The notes under the pieces are model-generated. The model had not been told where the DNA came from. It worked only from the letters and a program-made list of their open reading frames with translations, and made no database searches. The translations under genes and the position numbers were made by a program. From contig NZ_JAKVME010000001.1 of assembly GCF_022483985.1 (NCBI RefSeq), forward strand, positions 1,798,001 to 1,862,000: a stretch of DNA of 64,000 bases, read 5' to 3'. This document shows, in pieces, positions 41,668-51,479 of this stretch; the first letter of the stretch is position 1, and every line of letters begins with the position of its first letter. This DNA is from Acetobacter sp. Its GTDB lineage: Bacteria > Pseudomonadota > Alphaproteobacteria > Acetobacterales > Acetobacteraceae.

Positions 41668-44349
41668 ATGGAGGACCGTATCGACAGACCCGACCCCGAT
41701 GCGCTTCTGCGTCAGGCCACCCATGAGCTGGGAGGAACGCGCGGCAGGCTGAAGATTTTCATCGGCGCGGCCCCCGGCGTGGGCAAAACCTTCGAGATGC
41801 TCACAACGGCGCATCGGCTCCTGAGGGATGGCGTTGACGTCGTGGCGGGCGTCGTCGAAACGCACGGACGATCCGAGACTGCGGCTCTACTCGACGGTCT
41901 GGAGGTCGTGCCCCGCCGTGTCGTAGCTTACCGGGGCCAAACACTGACTGAGATGAATCTGGACGCGATCCTCGCCCGTCAGCCCCGGCTGGTGCTGGTT
42001 GATGAACTGGCGCATACGAATGCGCCAGGCAGCCGTCATCCGAAACGCTGGATGGATGTCGAGGAACTGCTCGCGGCCGGAATTGATGTCTTTACTACGG
42101 TCAATATCCAGCATCTGGAGAGCCTGAACGACGTTGTGGCAGGCATTACCCGGATCAGAGTGCGCGAGACCGTGCCTGATACGGTGATTGACCGTGCCGA
42201 CGAGATCGAGTTGATCGATCTGACACCATCTGACCTTTTGCAACGGCTACGCGAAGGAAAGGTCTATACGGCGCCAACGGCCGCACGGGCGATGCGGAAT
42301 TATTTCTCGCCGGGAAATCTGACGGCGTTGCGCGAACTCGCACTGCGGCAGACCGCTCGGCAAGTCGATGCTCAGTTGATCGACCATATGCGCTCGAATG
42401 CGATCAGCGGTCCATGGGCGGCGGGAGAGAGGATTCTTGTCTGCCTCACGCTCCAGGATGTCGACGGAAGCCTGCTGCGCTACGGACGGCGGCTGGCCGA
42501 GCGGTTTCACGCACCCTGGACAGTGCTGCATGTGGAGACCAGCCGGGAAGCCGGCGAGACAATTCGTCAACGCACGGCAAGCCAGATGCATCTCGCGCAG
42601 TCGATGGGTGCTGAGACGATCACGATACCGGGTCAGGATGTGGCGGCCGAGACGCTGGCCTGGACGCGGAGCCATAACGTCACGCAGATCGTGGCGGGGC
42701 GTCCCGCGCGCAGGCCCTGGACAAACTGGCTGACGCCGTGGACGTGGGCATCGGTGACGCGGATACTGGCCGACCGGGCCGGTGATATTCCGGTCCATAT
42801 CGTGGGAGCGACCAATGGTCATGAGGGAACGGATGAAAAGCCGGAAAAGCGCCCGCTCGCCTTCGGCCCCTATATCGCGGCCACCGGCATTGTGGCGGGG
42901 GCGCTTGTTCTGTCCCTGGCGCTTCGTCACGGGATGGAAGTCCAGAACGTCTCGCTGACATTCCTGACGGCCGTACTCGGTATCGCGATCGGTTTTGGCC
43001 TCTGGCCATCACTCTATGCATCGGTTCTGGCGGTGCTGGCATTCAATTTTTTCTTTTTGCCGCCACTTTATACGCTCGTTATAGCAGATCCTGACAACAT
43101 CGCGGCTCTCGCATTTTTTTCCATAACCGCTGTCACGGCCAGTCACCTTGGTAATCGGGTCCGCGCGCAGGCGATCGTCGCGCGGCATCGGGCGGAGATC
43201 ACCGAATCATTGTACGAGTTCAGTCGTAAGCTCACCGGAGTCACATCAATGGATGAGCTTTTGTGGACGACCTGTCGGCAGATCGCTGAAATGCTCGACC
43301 GGCAGATCGTCATTCTTCTGCCGCGTGATGACAAACTTATCATCCGCGCCAGCGATCCGCCGGAAAAAAACCTGGACTCTGCTGATCTCGCTGCGGCGAC
43401 ATGGGCGTGGCGACATGATCGTGCGGCGGGACGGGGCTCGGATAATCTTCCGGGCGCACGCCGGTTGTTTGTTCCGTTACGGACAGCGCGTGGACCTATC
43501 GGGGTGGTCGGTCTGGATTCTGACGGTCCCGGGCTCCTGCTCGGGCAGGAACAGCAGCGTCTCGTCGATGCGTTGGGCGATCAGGCTGCACTTGCGATCG
43601 AGCGCATCATCTTGTCGCAGGATCTCGATCAGGCGCGTCTGCACGCAGAAACCGAACGTTTGCGTGGGGCGCTTCTTTCATCAATCTCGCACGATCTGCG
43701 CACGCCGCTTTCTTCTATTCTCGGTGCTGCGTCTAGTCTCGACAGTTATGATGCTTTGCTTGATGACAAGGACCGTAAAGAGCTTCTGATCACCATTCGT
43801 GAGGAGGCCGAACGCCTCTCGCGGTTCGTCGCCAATCTGCTCGACATGACGAGGTTGGAGGCGGGAGCTCTGATCCCGGCTCGACAACCATGCGACCTAG
43901 GCGAGGTTGCCGGTAGCGCACTGGCGCGTGCTTCCGTGATTCTCCGGCATCATCACGTGTCGCTCAAGGTCGCACCCGATCTGCCACTGGTCCCACTGGA
44001 TGACGTTCTCGTGGAGCAGGCATTATTCAATATTCTCGATAATGCCGCGAAATATACGCCCGAAGGCACCAAGGTAGTGATCGAGATCTCGCGAGAAAGG
44101 GGGAGTCTCTGCCTGCGTCTGACCGACGAAGGATCTGGTCTGCCTGCCGATAATCCAAACCAGATATTCGACAAGTTCACGCGCATCCAGTTTGCTGATC
44201 GGCAGCGACCAGGAACGGGGCTGGGCCTTGCGATCGCCAAAGGTTTTGTCGAAGCTACGGGTGGCTCGATCACGGCGGGAAACCGTCTCGACCGCACAGG
44301 AGCTGTATTTACCTTAAGTTTTCCGATTGTAGCGGAGGTAGCAGGATGA
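41668..44349 (+). CDS. kdpD: KdpD, potassium/turgor sensor histidine kinase
   Basis: 893 residues, full length. The N-terminal KdpD domain has Walker A GAAPGVGKTFEM and Walker B LVLVDELAHTNAPGSRH. A USP-like segment (about 250-375) is followed by four membrane helices (about 400-500), GAF, dimerisation with phosphoacceptor His in SSISHDLRTPLSS, and an HATPase (DNAAKYTPEG, GTGLGLAIAKG). It overlaps kdpE by ATGA. It autophosphorylates at low K+ and passes phosphate to KdpE. Confidence 0.97.
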   Translation: MEDRIDRPDPDALLRQATHELGGTRGRLKIFIGAAPGVGKTFEMLTTAHRLLRDGVDVVAGVVETHGRSETAALLDGLEVVPRRVVAYRGQTLTEMNLDAILARQPRLVLVDELAHTNAPGSRHPKRWMDVEELLAAGIDVFTTVNIQHLESLNDVVAGITRIRVRETVPDTVIDRADEIELIDLTPSDLLQRLREGKVYTAPTAARAMRNYFSPGNLTALRELALRQTARQVDAQLIDHMRSNAISGPWAAGERILVCLTLQDVDGSLLRYGRRLAERFHAPWTVLHVETSREAGETIRQRTASQMHLAQSMGAETITIPGQDVAAETLAWTRSHNVTQIVAGRPARRPWTNWLTPWTWASVTRILADRAGDIPVHIVGATNGHEGTDEKPEKRPLAFGPYIAATGIVAGALVLSLALRHGMEVQNVSLTFLTAVLGIAIGFGLWPSLYASVLAVLAFNFFFLPPLYTLVIADPDNIAALAFFSITAVTASHLGNRVRAQAIVARHRAEITESLYEFSRKLTGVTSMDELLWTTCRQIAEMLDRQIVILLPRDDKLIIRASDPPEKNLDSADLAAATWAWRHDRAAGRGSDNLPGARRLFVPLRTARGPIGVVGLDSDGPGLLLGQEQQRLVDALGDQAALAIERIILSQDLDQARLHAETERLRGALLSSISHDLRTPLSSILGAASSLDSYDALLDDKDRKELLITIREEAERLSRFVANLLDMTRLEAGALIPARQPCDLGEVAGSALARASVILRHHHVSLKVAPDLPLVPLDDVLVEQALFNILDNAAKYTPEGTKVVIEISRERGSLCLRLTDEGSGLPADNPNQIFDKFTRIQFADRQRPGTGLGLAIAKGFVEATGGSITAGNRLDRTGAVFTLSFPIVAEVAG

Positions 44350-45038
44350 GCGCGCCACGTGTCCTCGTTGTCGATGATGAACCTGCTATCCGGCGGCTTC
44401 TGCGCACCAGCCTTGCGACCCAGGACTGGCGTGTGATCGAGGCTGGAAACGGCATGAACGCGTTGGCGGCGGTGAAAGCTGAAGAGATCGACGTCGTGTT
44501 GCTTGATCTGGGACTGCCAGACATGGACGGCATCGAAGTTATTCGCCAGATGCGCCTGGCGTTGCCCACCTTGCCGATTGTCGTACTTTCGGTGCGCGAT
44601 GACGAACGGGGCAAGGTCGCCGCCCTGGACCTCGGAGCGGATGATTATGTCACCAAACCTTTCGGCATGGCCGAGCTGGTTGCCCGGCTGCGCGCCGCGC
44701 TCAGACATGCTCTTCAGAAAGAGGGAACGATCCCGCTGTATGTCTCGGGTGATCTCAGCGTGGATCTCGTGCGCCGTATCGTGACCCGGAGCGGTAAGGA
44801 AGTTCATCTCTCGCCGCGAGAATGGGATATTCTACGCCTTCTTATCCGCCATGCAGGACGTGTCCTGACCCATAAGCATATATTGGGCCAGCTTTGGGGA
44901 GCGAACGGGGACGTCCAGCAACTTCGAGTGTATATCCGCCAAATCCGTCAGAAACTAGAAGAAAATCCGGAGCGGCCAACATACATCATCACAGAGACAG
45001 GAATCGGATATCGCTTGATAGACCCTATGAATCTCTAA
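44346..45038 (+). CDS. kdpE: KdpE, response regulator
   Basis: 230 residues. Receiver domain with DDE near the N-terminus, phospho-acceptor Asp in VVLLDLGLPDMDG and Lys in DYVTKPFG. The C-terminal OmpR-type winged helix is clear (LSPREWDILRLLIRHAGRVL). It should activate kdpFABC from the intergenic region 36840-37020. The following 45039-45504 (466 bp) has no recognisable gene. Confidence 0.97.
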   Translation: MSAPRVLVVDDEPAIRRLLRTSLATQDWRVIEAGNGMNALAAVKAEEIDVVLLDLGLPDMDGIEVIRQMRLALPTLPIVVLSVRDDERGKVAALDLGADDYVTKPFGMAELVARLRAALRHALQKEGTIPLYVSGDLSVDLVRRIVTRSGKEVHLSPREWDILRLLIRHAGRVLTHKHILGQLWGANGDVQQLRVYIRQIRQKLEENPERPTYIITETGIGYRLIDPMNL

Positions 45039-45504
45039 ATGAGAGAAATATAAATTGTTAGAATTTTCCAGATAGTATGAAAGAAAACTCGAAGAATTAT
45101 CCTGTTTTACCCTGATTAAGGTTAACAGGAATCTAAAATGCTGGGGTTGATTCTGCGACGCGCAACGGGCCTTAGAGTTAAGTGGCAGACGACATCATGG
45201 ATATGTCTCTATGGAAAGCATCCGGTCACTACGACGTGTCGTCAGTTAAGGCCTGCAATTGTGGCATCAGAGTTGTACTCTCTGGTTCCCTGTGATGATT
45301 GCTCTCCCCGGTTTCAGGGGGAGAAACAGATGCGGCGGAATGGCTTACGCGATGATCAGTCGGAACGGATACGGTGCTTTTCCAGCGTAGGGAAGTTTTG
45401 TTGCGCAAATCCGTGAGTGAGATTCACTCCATGAATCCAGTCTGGTATGCATCGCACCCGATTATGGAGATCGAGAGAGGTTGAACGGCGATATCGGTCG
45501 CTGT

Positions 45505-45810
45505 TCAGATCAGGTCTTGTAACTGCTTCAGGAACGCCGCGATGTTCGCCTCATCACGCCTGTAATAGGTCCAGGGGCCTATGCGTTGCGAGGTAACGAG
45601 TCTGGCACGTTGCAGCGTCGCCAGATACAGTGAAATGGTCGACTGGGAGAGACCTGCGTGCTCCTGGATGATGCTCACACACACACCCACCTGCTCTGGA
45701 TCTACTTCCTGTTCAGGATAATTCTTACGTGGATCCTTGAGCTTTGCCAGGATCGCCAGCCGGGCGGGATTGTCCAGAGCTTTCAGGGCTTCATTGAAAT
45801 CGACGCTCAT
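45505..45810 (-). CDS. ArsR/SmtB-family regulator beside the ene-reductase gene
   Basis: 101 residues: ALDNPARLAILAKLKDPRK, then a winged HTH (HAGLSQSTISLYLATLQRA) and QRIGPWTYYRRDE. One Cys (GVCVSII) near the HTH, so metal sensing is not obvious; a thiol or electrophile sensor is possible. It is 88 bp downstream of the OYE reductase on the same strand. Such regulators commonly control neighbouring reductases. Confidence 0.88.
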   Translation of the reverse strand: MSVDFNEALKALDNPARLAILAKLKDPRKNYPEQEVDPEQVGVCVSIIQEHAGLSQSTISLYLATLQRARLVTSQRIGPWTYYRRDEANIAAFLKQLQDLI

Positions 45811-45898
45811 GCTCCCTTATCTAGCGATGTTTTGCGATATTGCAATATATCGCTGCATTGGGAGCCGCGTCCAGATATGTCTGACGCGACTCATAAGC

Positions 45899-47023
45899 TT
45901 AGGGCTGGCAGGTAGGATAATCGGTGTACCCCTTGTCGGTGCCCCCATACATTGCCGTCGAATCCACCGGATTGAGCGGCCAGTCATGAGCGATGCGCTC
46001 CGGCAGATCAGGATTCGCGATAAAGGGACGGCCGAAGGCGATCAGGTCGCCCCAGCCCGCCTCGACCACGCGCACGCCGCGTGCGGGCGTGTACTTGCCA
46101 GCATAGATTACCTTGCCGGTGAAATTCTTCCGCACGTCCGCCCGGAAAGCCTCAGGCAGTTCAGGCGCGTTATCCCAGTCGGCCTCGGCAAGCGAAAGGT
46201 AGGCGACCCCGATTTCTTCGAGAACCTTCACGGCCTCGATATAGGTTGTGTGCGGATCTTCCTCGACCAGACCAAGATAAACGCGATCCTCCTCGGTGGT
46301 CGCGAACAGCGGAGCAAATCGCACCCCCATCCGCTCCTTGCCGACGACATCGGCCACGGCCTGCGTCACCTCGCGCAGGAACCGCAGGCGGTTCTCCAGC
46401 GAGCCGCCATATTCATCGTCGCGCCTATTGGTGTGGACGGAGATGAACTGGTTCACCAGATATCCGTTCGCGCTGTGGATCTCCACGCCATCGAAGCCTG
46501 CTTCGAGAGCGTTACACGCCGCCTGGGCGTAGAGTTGCACCAGTTCCTTGACCTCCGCGGTGGTCAGCGCACGTGGCGCGGACGGCAGCACAAGCGCCCC
46601 CTGGCCCGGACCCGTTTCAATGAACACCTTGACGTTGTCGGCAGGGATTGCCGACGGTGCGACAGGAGCGGCCCCGCCCGGCTGTAGTGAAGTGTGGGAC
46701 ACGCGCCCCACATGCCACAACTGCGCAAAGATGATCCCGCCCTTAGCGTGCACCGCATCGGTCACCTTGCGCCAGCCATCGACCTGTTCGGGACTGTAAA
46801 TGCCTGGCGTCCAGGCGTAGCCCTGCCCACGTGGCTCGATCTGCGTCCCTTCAGTTACCATGAAACCAGCACCGGCGCGCTGACGGTAATAAGTCGCCAT
46901 CAAATCGTTGGGAACGTTCCCTGGCTGGGAACTGCGGGAACGTGTGAGCGGCGGGAGAACGATCCGATTCTTCAATGTATAAGGACCAAGTTGAACGCTG
47001 TCGAAGAGAACCGAGTCGCTCAT
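45899..47023 (-). CDS. Old-yellow-enzyme-family ene-reductase (NemA-like)
   Basis: 374 residues from the ATG at 47023, which has AGGA upstream; longer starts are unlikely. The FMN barrel begins LFDSVQLGPYTLKNRIVLPP. The catalytic His and Asn are in FDGVEIHSANGYLVNQF, followed by RRDDEYGGSLENRLRF. The C-terminus has FGRPFIANPDLPERI. It reduces activated alkenes, nitrate esters or N-ethylmaleimide with NAD(P)H. Confidence 0.94.
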   Translation of the reverse strand: MSDSVLFDSVQLGPYTLKNRIVLPPLTRSRSSQPGNVPNDLMATYYRQRAGAGFMVTEGTQIEPRGQGYAWTPGIYSPEQVDGWRKVTDAVHAKGGIIFAQLWHVGRVSHTSLQPGGAAPVAPSAIPADNVKVFIETGPGQGALVLPSAPRALTTAEVKELVQLYAQAACNALEAGFDGVEIHSANGYLVNQFISVHTNRRDDEYGGSLENRLRFLREVTQAVADVVGKERMGVRFAPLFATTEEDRVYLGLVEEDPHTTYIEAVKVLEEIGVAYLSLAEADWDNAPELPEAFRADVRKNFTGKVIYAGKYTPARGVRVVEAGWGDLIAFGRPFIANPDLPERIAHDWPLNPVDSTAMYGGTDKGYTDYPTCQP

Positions 47024-47244
47024 TTTTATATTCCTACATATCGAGAATTTTGGATGTTTAAAGACATGAAACGCCTTACAACGACTTGACCTCAGAACAG
47101 CCCGCAAGACGCCTCGTCGAGGTTCATTGGAGCGTAAGTCAAAGAGAACCGCCTAGCATTAGCATCGTGCATCTCCTTCAGGGGTAAGCGACATCGCCAA
47201 TGTAACTATAAATCGAGATATGTCAATATATATAATTCAAGATG

Positions 47245-48125
47245 TGCATTGCCTGTGAACCCCGACGGGGTGATCACCAATCAATCGACAATGAGGATGT
47301 CGTCGTAGGTGCGGAAGATCCGGTTCGACAGCCAGGTATTGCGCATGAACTGCCAGACGTTTTCCACTGGATTAAGTTCGGGCGAGCGTGGCGGGAGCGG
47401 CAGGATGGTGATGTTGGCGGGGATATGGAGTTTCGGGCTGGTATGCCACGCTGCCTGATCGACGATGAGGATGGCGTGAGCGCCCGGTGCTACGGCCTGA
47501 GAAATCTCGTCGAGATGCCGGTTCATGGCGTGGCGGTTGCACCAGGGCAGGACGAGCGCCGCTCCCTTGCCCAGCGCCGGACAGATCGCTCCGAAGATCC
47601 AGGCCGAACGTGTGCGCTGATCAACAGGCGCATGTGGACGGGTGCCGCGTCTGGCCCATCGCCGCGTCAGCTTCGTTTTCTGGCCGACCCTCGCCTCGTC
47701 GCCCCACCAGAGTTCGACGGCGTTGCCGGGATGCCGGGCCCGGATCCCGACTATGACGTCGGGGAAGCTTTTTTAAAAATATCCTGGGCCTCGGGATCCT
47801 GGGCATGGTGCCGGGGGCGTCCCGTCAGAAGGCGGAAGTCGAGGCCCCGGATAACGGCGCTCAGCCGGCTGCGCGAAAGGGAGACGCCGAATTCCTCATA
47901 AAGCCATTGCCCCAGATCAGCCTGCCGCCAGCGCACCACCTCATGCACGGCAGCGATCGGGCCGTCCTCGATCCCGTGCATCAGGGCTTCCGGCATGGCT
48001 GGTGTCAGGCGGGGCGCGACACCGCCGCCATGATGATCCCGCACGCCATCCGGGCCCTCGGCGTTGAAACGTACCACCCAGTCCCGCACAATCTGCCGAT
48101 CCGTCCCGGCCAGTCGTGCCGCGTC
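47245..48125 (-). mobile_element. IS630-family element, 5'-truncated
   Basis: The transposase is split in two frames. The first (48089-47751 region) has the HTH and linker DWVVRFNAEGPDGVRDHHG; the second (about 47775-47281) has the DDE catalytic part (ELWWGDEARVGQKTK, HAILIVDQAAWHTSPKL, PRSPELNPVENVWQFMRN). A slippery A-run at about 47772-47778 would join them by a -1 shift, as known for IS630. The N-terminal first 40-50 residues are missing where an IS3 fragment begins, so the element is dead. Confidence 0.8.
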
Positions 48126-48222
48126 GGCGTCCGGCGCGGGAGAAGCGTGACGAGACGCTGGTCGGCGAAATTCGCCGGATCCGGGACGAGAACCTCGGCG
48201 TTTATGGCGTACGCAAGGTCTG
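48126..48222 (+). pseudogene. IS3-family orfB fragment
   Basis: The + strand reads KRDETLVGEIRRIRDENLGV then YGVRKV and a stop, a piece of the IS3 transposase helical region. It abuts the truncated IS630. From 48223 to 48577 no gene is recognised. Confidence 0.6.
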
Positions 48223-48577
48223 ACTCAATACAATCCGCCTCCGAGAAACCCGGCGCGGTTCACTGTTTATTCCCGACGTCGGACGGGATGAATATTTTTC
48301 CAAAATCCATCTTCTATATCGGGCAATAATACTTTTCTTATATCCAGACACGACAGAAGCTGCTGCCCGTTTCCGGGCAGCAACCACCTCGCGCAGGACT
48401 GGAAACGGCCACCGCGCGAGTGGGTCGTGGCCAAAACCCAGTTCGCCATCCTTTTCGGCGAACGCTTCACTCTCTGAATGAAAACCGGCCCCGCACAAAA
48501 TCCATGACACTCCCCAGCCCGCAATCAGTTTGCCATAATGTTCGGCGAGCGCTTCGCCGCTTGAGTATCTGAAAACG

Positions 48578-48965
48578 CATGGGCCAGGCCAGATACACAG
48601 ACTTCAGGACATTCCCCCTGAACATCGTGCCCAAACTCGCGGTCGGTGACGGGTCGCCCGGCTTCTGGAAAGCTCTGGACGAGGTCTTCCCATGCACCCG
48701 TCACCAGCGTTGCTGGTTCCACAAGATCGGCAATGTCGTGAACAAGTTTCCCAAACCTATGATCCCGACCGTCAAATCGGACCTGCGCGACATTCATCAT
48801 GCCGGGCCGCGGCACAGGATGCTATGGCCATCTTCGTGGAGAAATACGCAACCAGATATCCGGCGGCCGTCAAATGCTTACCGCTGCTGGCTTTTTACGA
48901 TTTCCCGGCCGAACACTGGGAGCATCTGCGCACAACTTCTTATGCCGGATGGCCAGAAAACTTTA
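48578..48965 (+). pseudogene. IS256-family transposase fragment with frameshifts
   Basis: PKLAVGDGSPGFWKALDEVF and TRHQRCWFHKIGNVVNK, then in another frame DAMAIFVEKYATRYPAAVKC and LLAFYDFPAEHWEHLRTT. These are consecutive parts of the IS256 catalytic domain. Both ends are missing and the frame changes at least once. It ends against the toxin gene. Confidence 0.8.
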
Positions 48966-49361
48966 ATAACAAACGAAATGCTGTCGTAGCCAGACAGCAA
49001 ATGCCTCCTCTTCCATACCACCTGAAGCAAGAGCCACCATAACCTCTACCGCCTCTGGTGCATGGACCTGAATACACACCCCATTCAGTCTCAAAAACAG
49101 TAAACAGCAACTCCAGGCCGTCCGTTTGTTAGCATCATTAAAAGGGTGGTTACGGGCTATGCCATAAGCATAGGCAGCCGACAGCGTAGCCATATCTGGC
49201 GCTTCACTCTCCGCATAATGCCAACGATTTTCTGGCCGCGCTAACGCGCTATGCAATAAGTCTTCACTTTTGACGCCTTGTGTTCCGCCATATTCCCTAA
49301 GAGCCTGGTCATGCATGAACAACACCACATCAGGTTCAAGAAACTCTGGTTTCTCCGCCAT
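48963..49361 (-). CDS. Doc/Fic-family toxin
   Basis: 132 residues. Active-site motif NHPFNDANKRTA (His72 to Arg80), the phage P1 Doc-type Fic motif. FLEPDVVLFMHDQALREYGG is the Doc N-terminus. Doc toxins phosphorylate EF-Tu and stop translation. The start overlaps the antitoxin stop (TAATG). The C-terminus reaches the IS256 fragment but is probably complete. Confidence 0.92.
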   Translation of the reverse strand: MAEKPEFLEPDVVLFMHDQALREYGGTQGVKSEDLLHSALARPENRWHYAESEAPDMATLSAAYAYGIARNHPFNDANKRTAWSCCLLFLRLNGVCIQVHAPEAVEVMVALASGGMEEEAFAVWLRQHFVCY

Positions 49362-49588
49362 TACCGCTTAGCCAGCTCCTGAAGCACATCGGCCTGCTCT
49401 CGAAGCGTCTCACGCGCCATTTGCATCTGACGTTCCAACTTCAAATTACGCTTCACCAGCTTAATACCATCGGCCATCTCAACGAGTGTGAGTTCCTGCC
49501 CTACTTCCAGACCCAGCCGAATACGTGTTTCAGCAGGAAGAGTAATTCCGATAGAATTTCCCTGTTTCCGCACAACAACTGTTTCCAT
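49361..49588 (-). CDS. AbrB/MazE-type antitoxin
   Basis: 75 residues from the ATG at 49588. Swapped-hairpin DNA-binding domain: TVVVRKQGNSIGITLPAETR followed by GLEVGQELTLVEMADGIKLV. The C-terminal helix (about 48-75) should bind and inhibit the toxin. The pair Doc plus an AbrB-type partner differs from phage P1 Phd-Doc. A palindrome immediately upstream is the likely operator. Confidence 0.9.
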   Translation of the reverse strand: METVVVRKQGNSIGITLPAETRIRLGLEVGQELTLVEMADGIKLVKRNLKLERQMQMARETLREQADVLQELAKR

Positions 49589-49599
49589 GACCCATCTCC

Positions 49600-49618
49600 G
49601 TAATACGGTCCGTATTAC
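49600..49618. promoter_or_regulatory. Perfect 19-bp palindrome, operator of the toxin-antitoxin pair
   Basis: GTAATACGG (49600-49608) and CCGTATTAC (49610-49618) are perfectly inverted around one T, 12 bp upstream of the antitoxin ATG. It is the size and place expected for antitoxin autoregulation. Confidence 0.75.
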
Positions 49619-49757
49619 ATAGCAGAGACTATTGGCGCTATTCAACAACGAAACACCGAATGCGACTGGCAGAAACACATGCACCATTTTTGCACCACAT
49701 CGAGGAAGATTTCAGGTGACAAACAGTGATCTGACGTGACACAAATACCATTGTTAA

Positions 49758-51479
49758 TCATATAGTTGGAAAGATAAACGGCAGATGACTGCGGATACTT
49801 TTTGCCCTTTCACGGCGGTAACACGGGTTCGAATCCCGTACGGGACGCCACTCCCGTCCAAAACTGCGAACTTTTGGGTTCAGTTTAGGACGGTCTGAGA
49901 CGAGCTGGTTCATCAGCCTGTCTTTTCTTCCAAAAATGCGGATTTCCCTGTCATCGACCTCTATGCGATCGACGATCGCGCGGAGATATTCCTTGCGCAT
50001 GGCGACGGGACCATCGGCCAGCTTCGTCCGCAGGTCACAAGAGAAGCGTTCGATCATTTCGTCGGTAATGGCCGGCACGACCATCGCCGGGGCTTCTGCC
50101 ATCGCGCAGAGACGGCTGGCCTCATCCCGCCGGGCTTTGAGTGCATCAAGTCGTTCCTTGAGCATGGGATCGGTGACATCGACAACGCCGTTTTCGATAG
50201 CCGCGTACATTCTCTGCAACTTCTGCTCGGCTTCACGGGACGCGTTACGCAGGCTCTCCTGACGGACGGCATCACGATTCTGGTTGGCGGCATAGTGTGC
50301 CAGAAGCGCCTCCAGAATCACGCCAAGCCTGTCCTTCGTGAGCAGACGGGTGGCGAGATGCTCCATAACCAGCGTATCGAGCAGATCCATCCGGATGCTC
50401 CGTCCCTTGCAGGCCGTCTTTCCCTGCCGGGCCTGCGTCGCGCAGGTATAATAGCGATAACGACCGTATTTCCCTGTCCGCAACGTCATCCCGCCGCCAC
50501 AGGTGGCGCAGACTGCCAGCCCCGTCAGCAGACATGGACCATTGACGATCCGGGGTGCCGTCACACGCGGTGCGTTCTGTTTCAGACGCTGCTGCACCTC
50601 CAGAAACTCACTGCGGGGAATAATGACAGGAGCATCCATGGTGATCACGTCATCCGACGCTTTCTTCCGTCCCGTTTTCGCTTCGACCACGTTGAACGCA
50701 TGCGTGCCCGCATAGGTCTCGCGCGTCAGCACGTCATGAATGAATTTGCAGGAAAACCGCGAGCCGGTTTGAGTGCGGTATCCTTTTGCATTGAGGTGGC
50801 TGACGATCGCCTTGATGCCGAGCCCGCCGGACTGTCCGTCTCCATCACGGTAGAGCCCGAAGATGAGCCTGACCGTCTCCGCCTGAATGGGGTCGATCTC
50901 CAGCTTCTTCTTGACTTTCTGCCCACGACGCTCCGCTTCTACCGTGCGATAGCCGAAGGGCGGGCGGGAGCCGTTCCAGAACCCCTGCCGGGCGTTCTCG
51001 TTCATCGCGCGCAGTGTATGCTTGGCATTTTCACGGGACTGATATTCATCGAACAGCGCCAAGATCTGACGGATCATGGTGCCAGAAGAATCATTTTCCA
51101 GTTCCTGCGTGATCGAGACGAGCCTGATCTCCTGCTTCGCAAGACGTCTGACGTTGAACTCCAGATCAAAGTGATTCCGGAAAAAACGGCTGAAAGAATG
51201 CACAACGACAACATCGAAACGCCTTGGTTTTTCTGAGGCCACTTCCATCAGTTTCTGAAATTCCGGTCTCCTGTCATCTGTTGCCGAGGCTCCCGGCTCG
51301 ATAAAGACTTCAGCGACCTCCCAGCCTTTCGCGGCACAATAGGCTTCAGTCTGGCGCTGCTGATCGGGAATTGACAGGTCGTGCTCGGCCTGCCGCCCTG
51401 TTGAGACGCGCAGATAAAGGGCTGCGCGCAGGGACGGCAGTGGCCGGAGGGGGCTCGAAGCAAGGGGCAAGGATGTCAT
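49758..51479 (-). CDS. Large serine recombinase reading through a tRNA-Glu fragment
   Basis: 573 residues. Catalytic domain with Ser in LYLRVSTGRQAEHD and SRFFRNHFDLEFNVRRL. The recombinase domain is followed by a zinc ribbon (CATCGGGMTLRTGK, then YTCATQ and ACKGRSIR) and a coiled coil (about 420-470). GAGG precedes the ATG at 51479. The last about 30 residues (WRPVRDSNPCYRRERAK) are the translation of the complementary strand of a tRNA 3' half, so the gene spans an attachment site. It should integrate and excise the element to its right. Confidence 0.94.
   Translation of the reverse strand: MTSLPLASSPLRPLPSLRAALYLRVSTGRQAEHDLSIPDQQRQTEAYCAAKGWEVAEVFIEPGASATDDRRPEFQKLMEVASEKPRRFDVVVVHSFSRFFRNHFDLEFNVRRLAKQEIRLVSITQELENDSSGTMIRQILALFDEYQSRENAKHTLRAMNENARQGFWNGSRPPFGYRTVEAERRGQKVKKKLEIDPIQAETVRLIFGLYRDGDGQSGGLGIKAIVSHLNAKGYRTQTGSRFSCKFIHDVLTRETYAGTHAFNVVEAKTGRKKASDDVITMDAPVIIPRSEFLEVQQRLKQNAPRVTAPRIVNGPCLLTGLAVCATCGGGMTLRTGKYGRYRYYTCATQARQGKTACKGRSIRMDLLDTLVMEHLATRLLTKDRLGVILEALLAHYAANQNRDAVRQESLRNASREAEQKLQRMYAAIENGVVDVTDPMLKERLDALKARRDEASRLCAMAEAPAMVVPAITDEMIERFSCDLRTKLADGPVAMRKEYLRAIVDRIEVDDREIRIFGRKDRLMNQLVSDRPKLNPKVRSFGREWRPVRDSNPCYRRERAKSIRSHLPFIFPTI
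49804..49850 (+). repeat. tRNA-Glu(TTC) 3' half, putative attachment site
   Basis: The 47 nt contain the anticodon loop CTTTCAC (anticodon TTC), variable loop, T-arm ACGGG-TTCGAAT-CCCGT, acceptor ACGGGAC, G and CCA. The 5' half is absent to the left, so it is not a functional tRNA gene. It lies within the 3' end of the recombinase gene. Confidence 0.88.

Noticed and set aside
45138-45416. 92-residue + strand frame after kdpE
   Set aside because: No RBS, no recognisable motif, and odd composition; treated as non-coding.
49804-49850. Complete tRNA gene
   Set aside because: Only the 3' half from the anticodon loop onward is present; the D-arm and 5' acceptor strand are absent.
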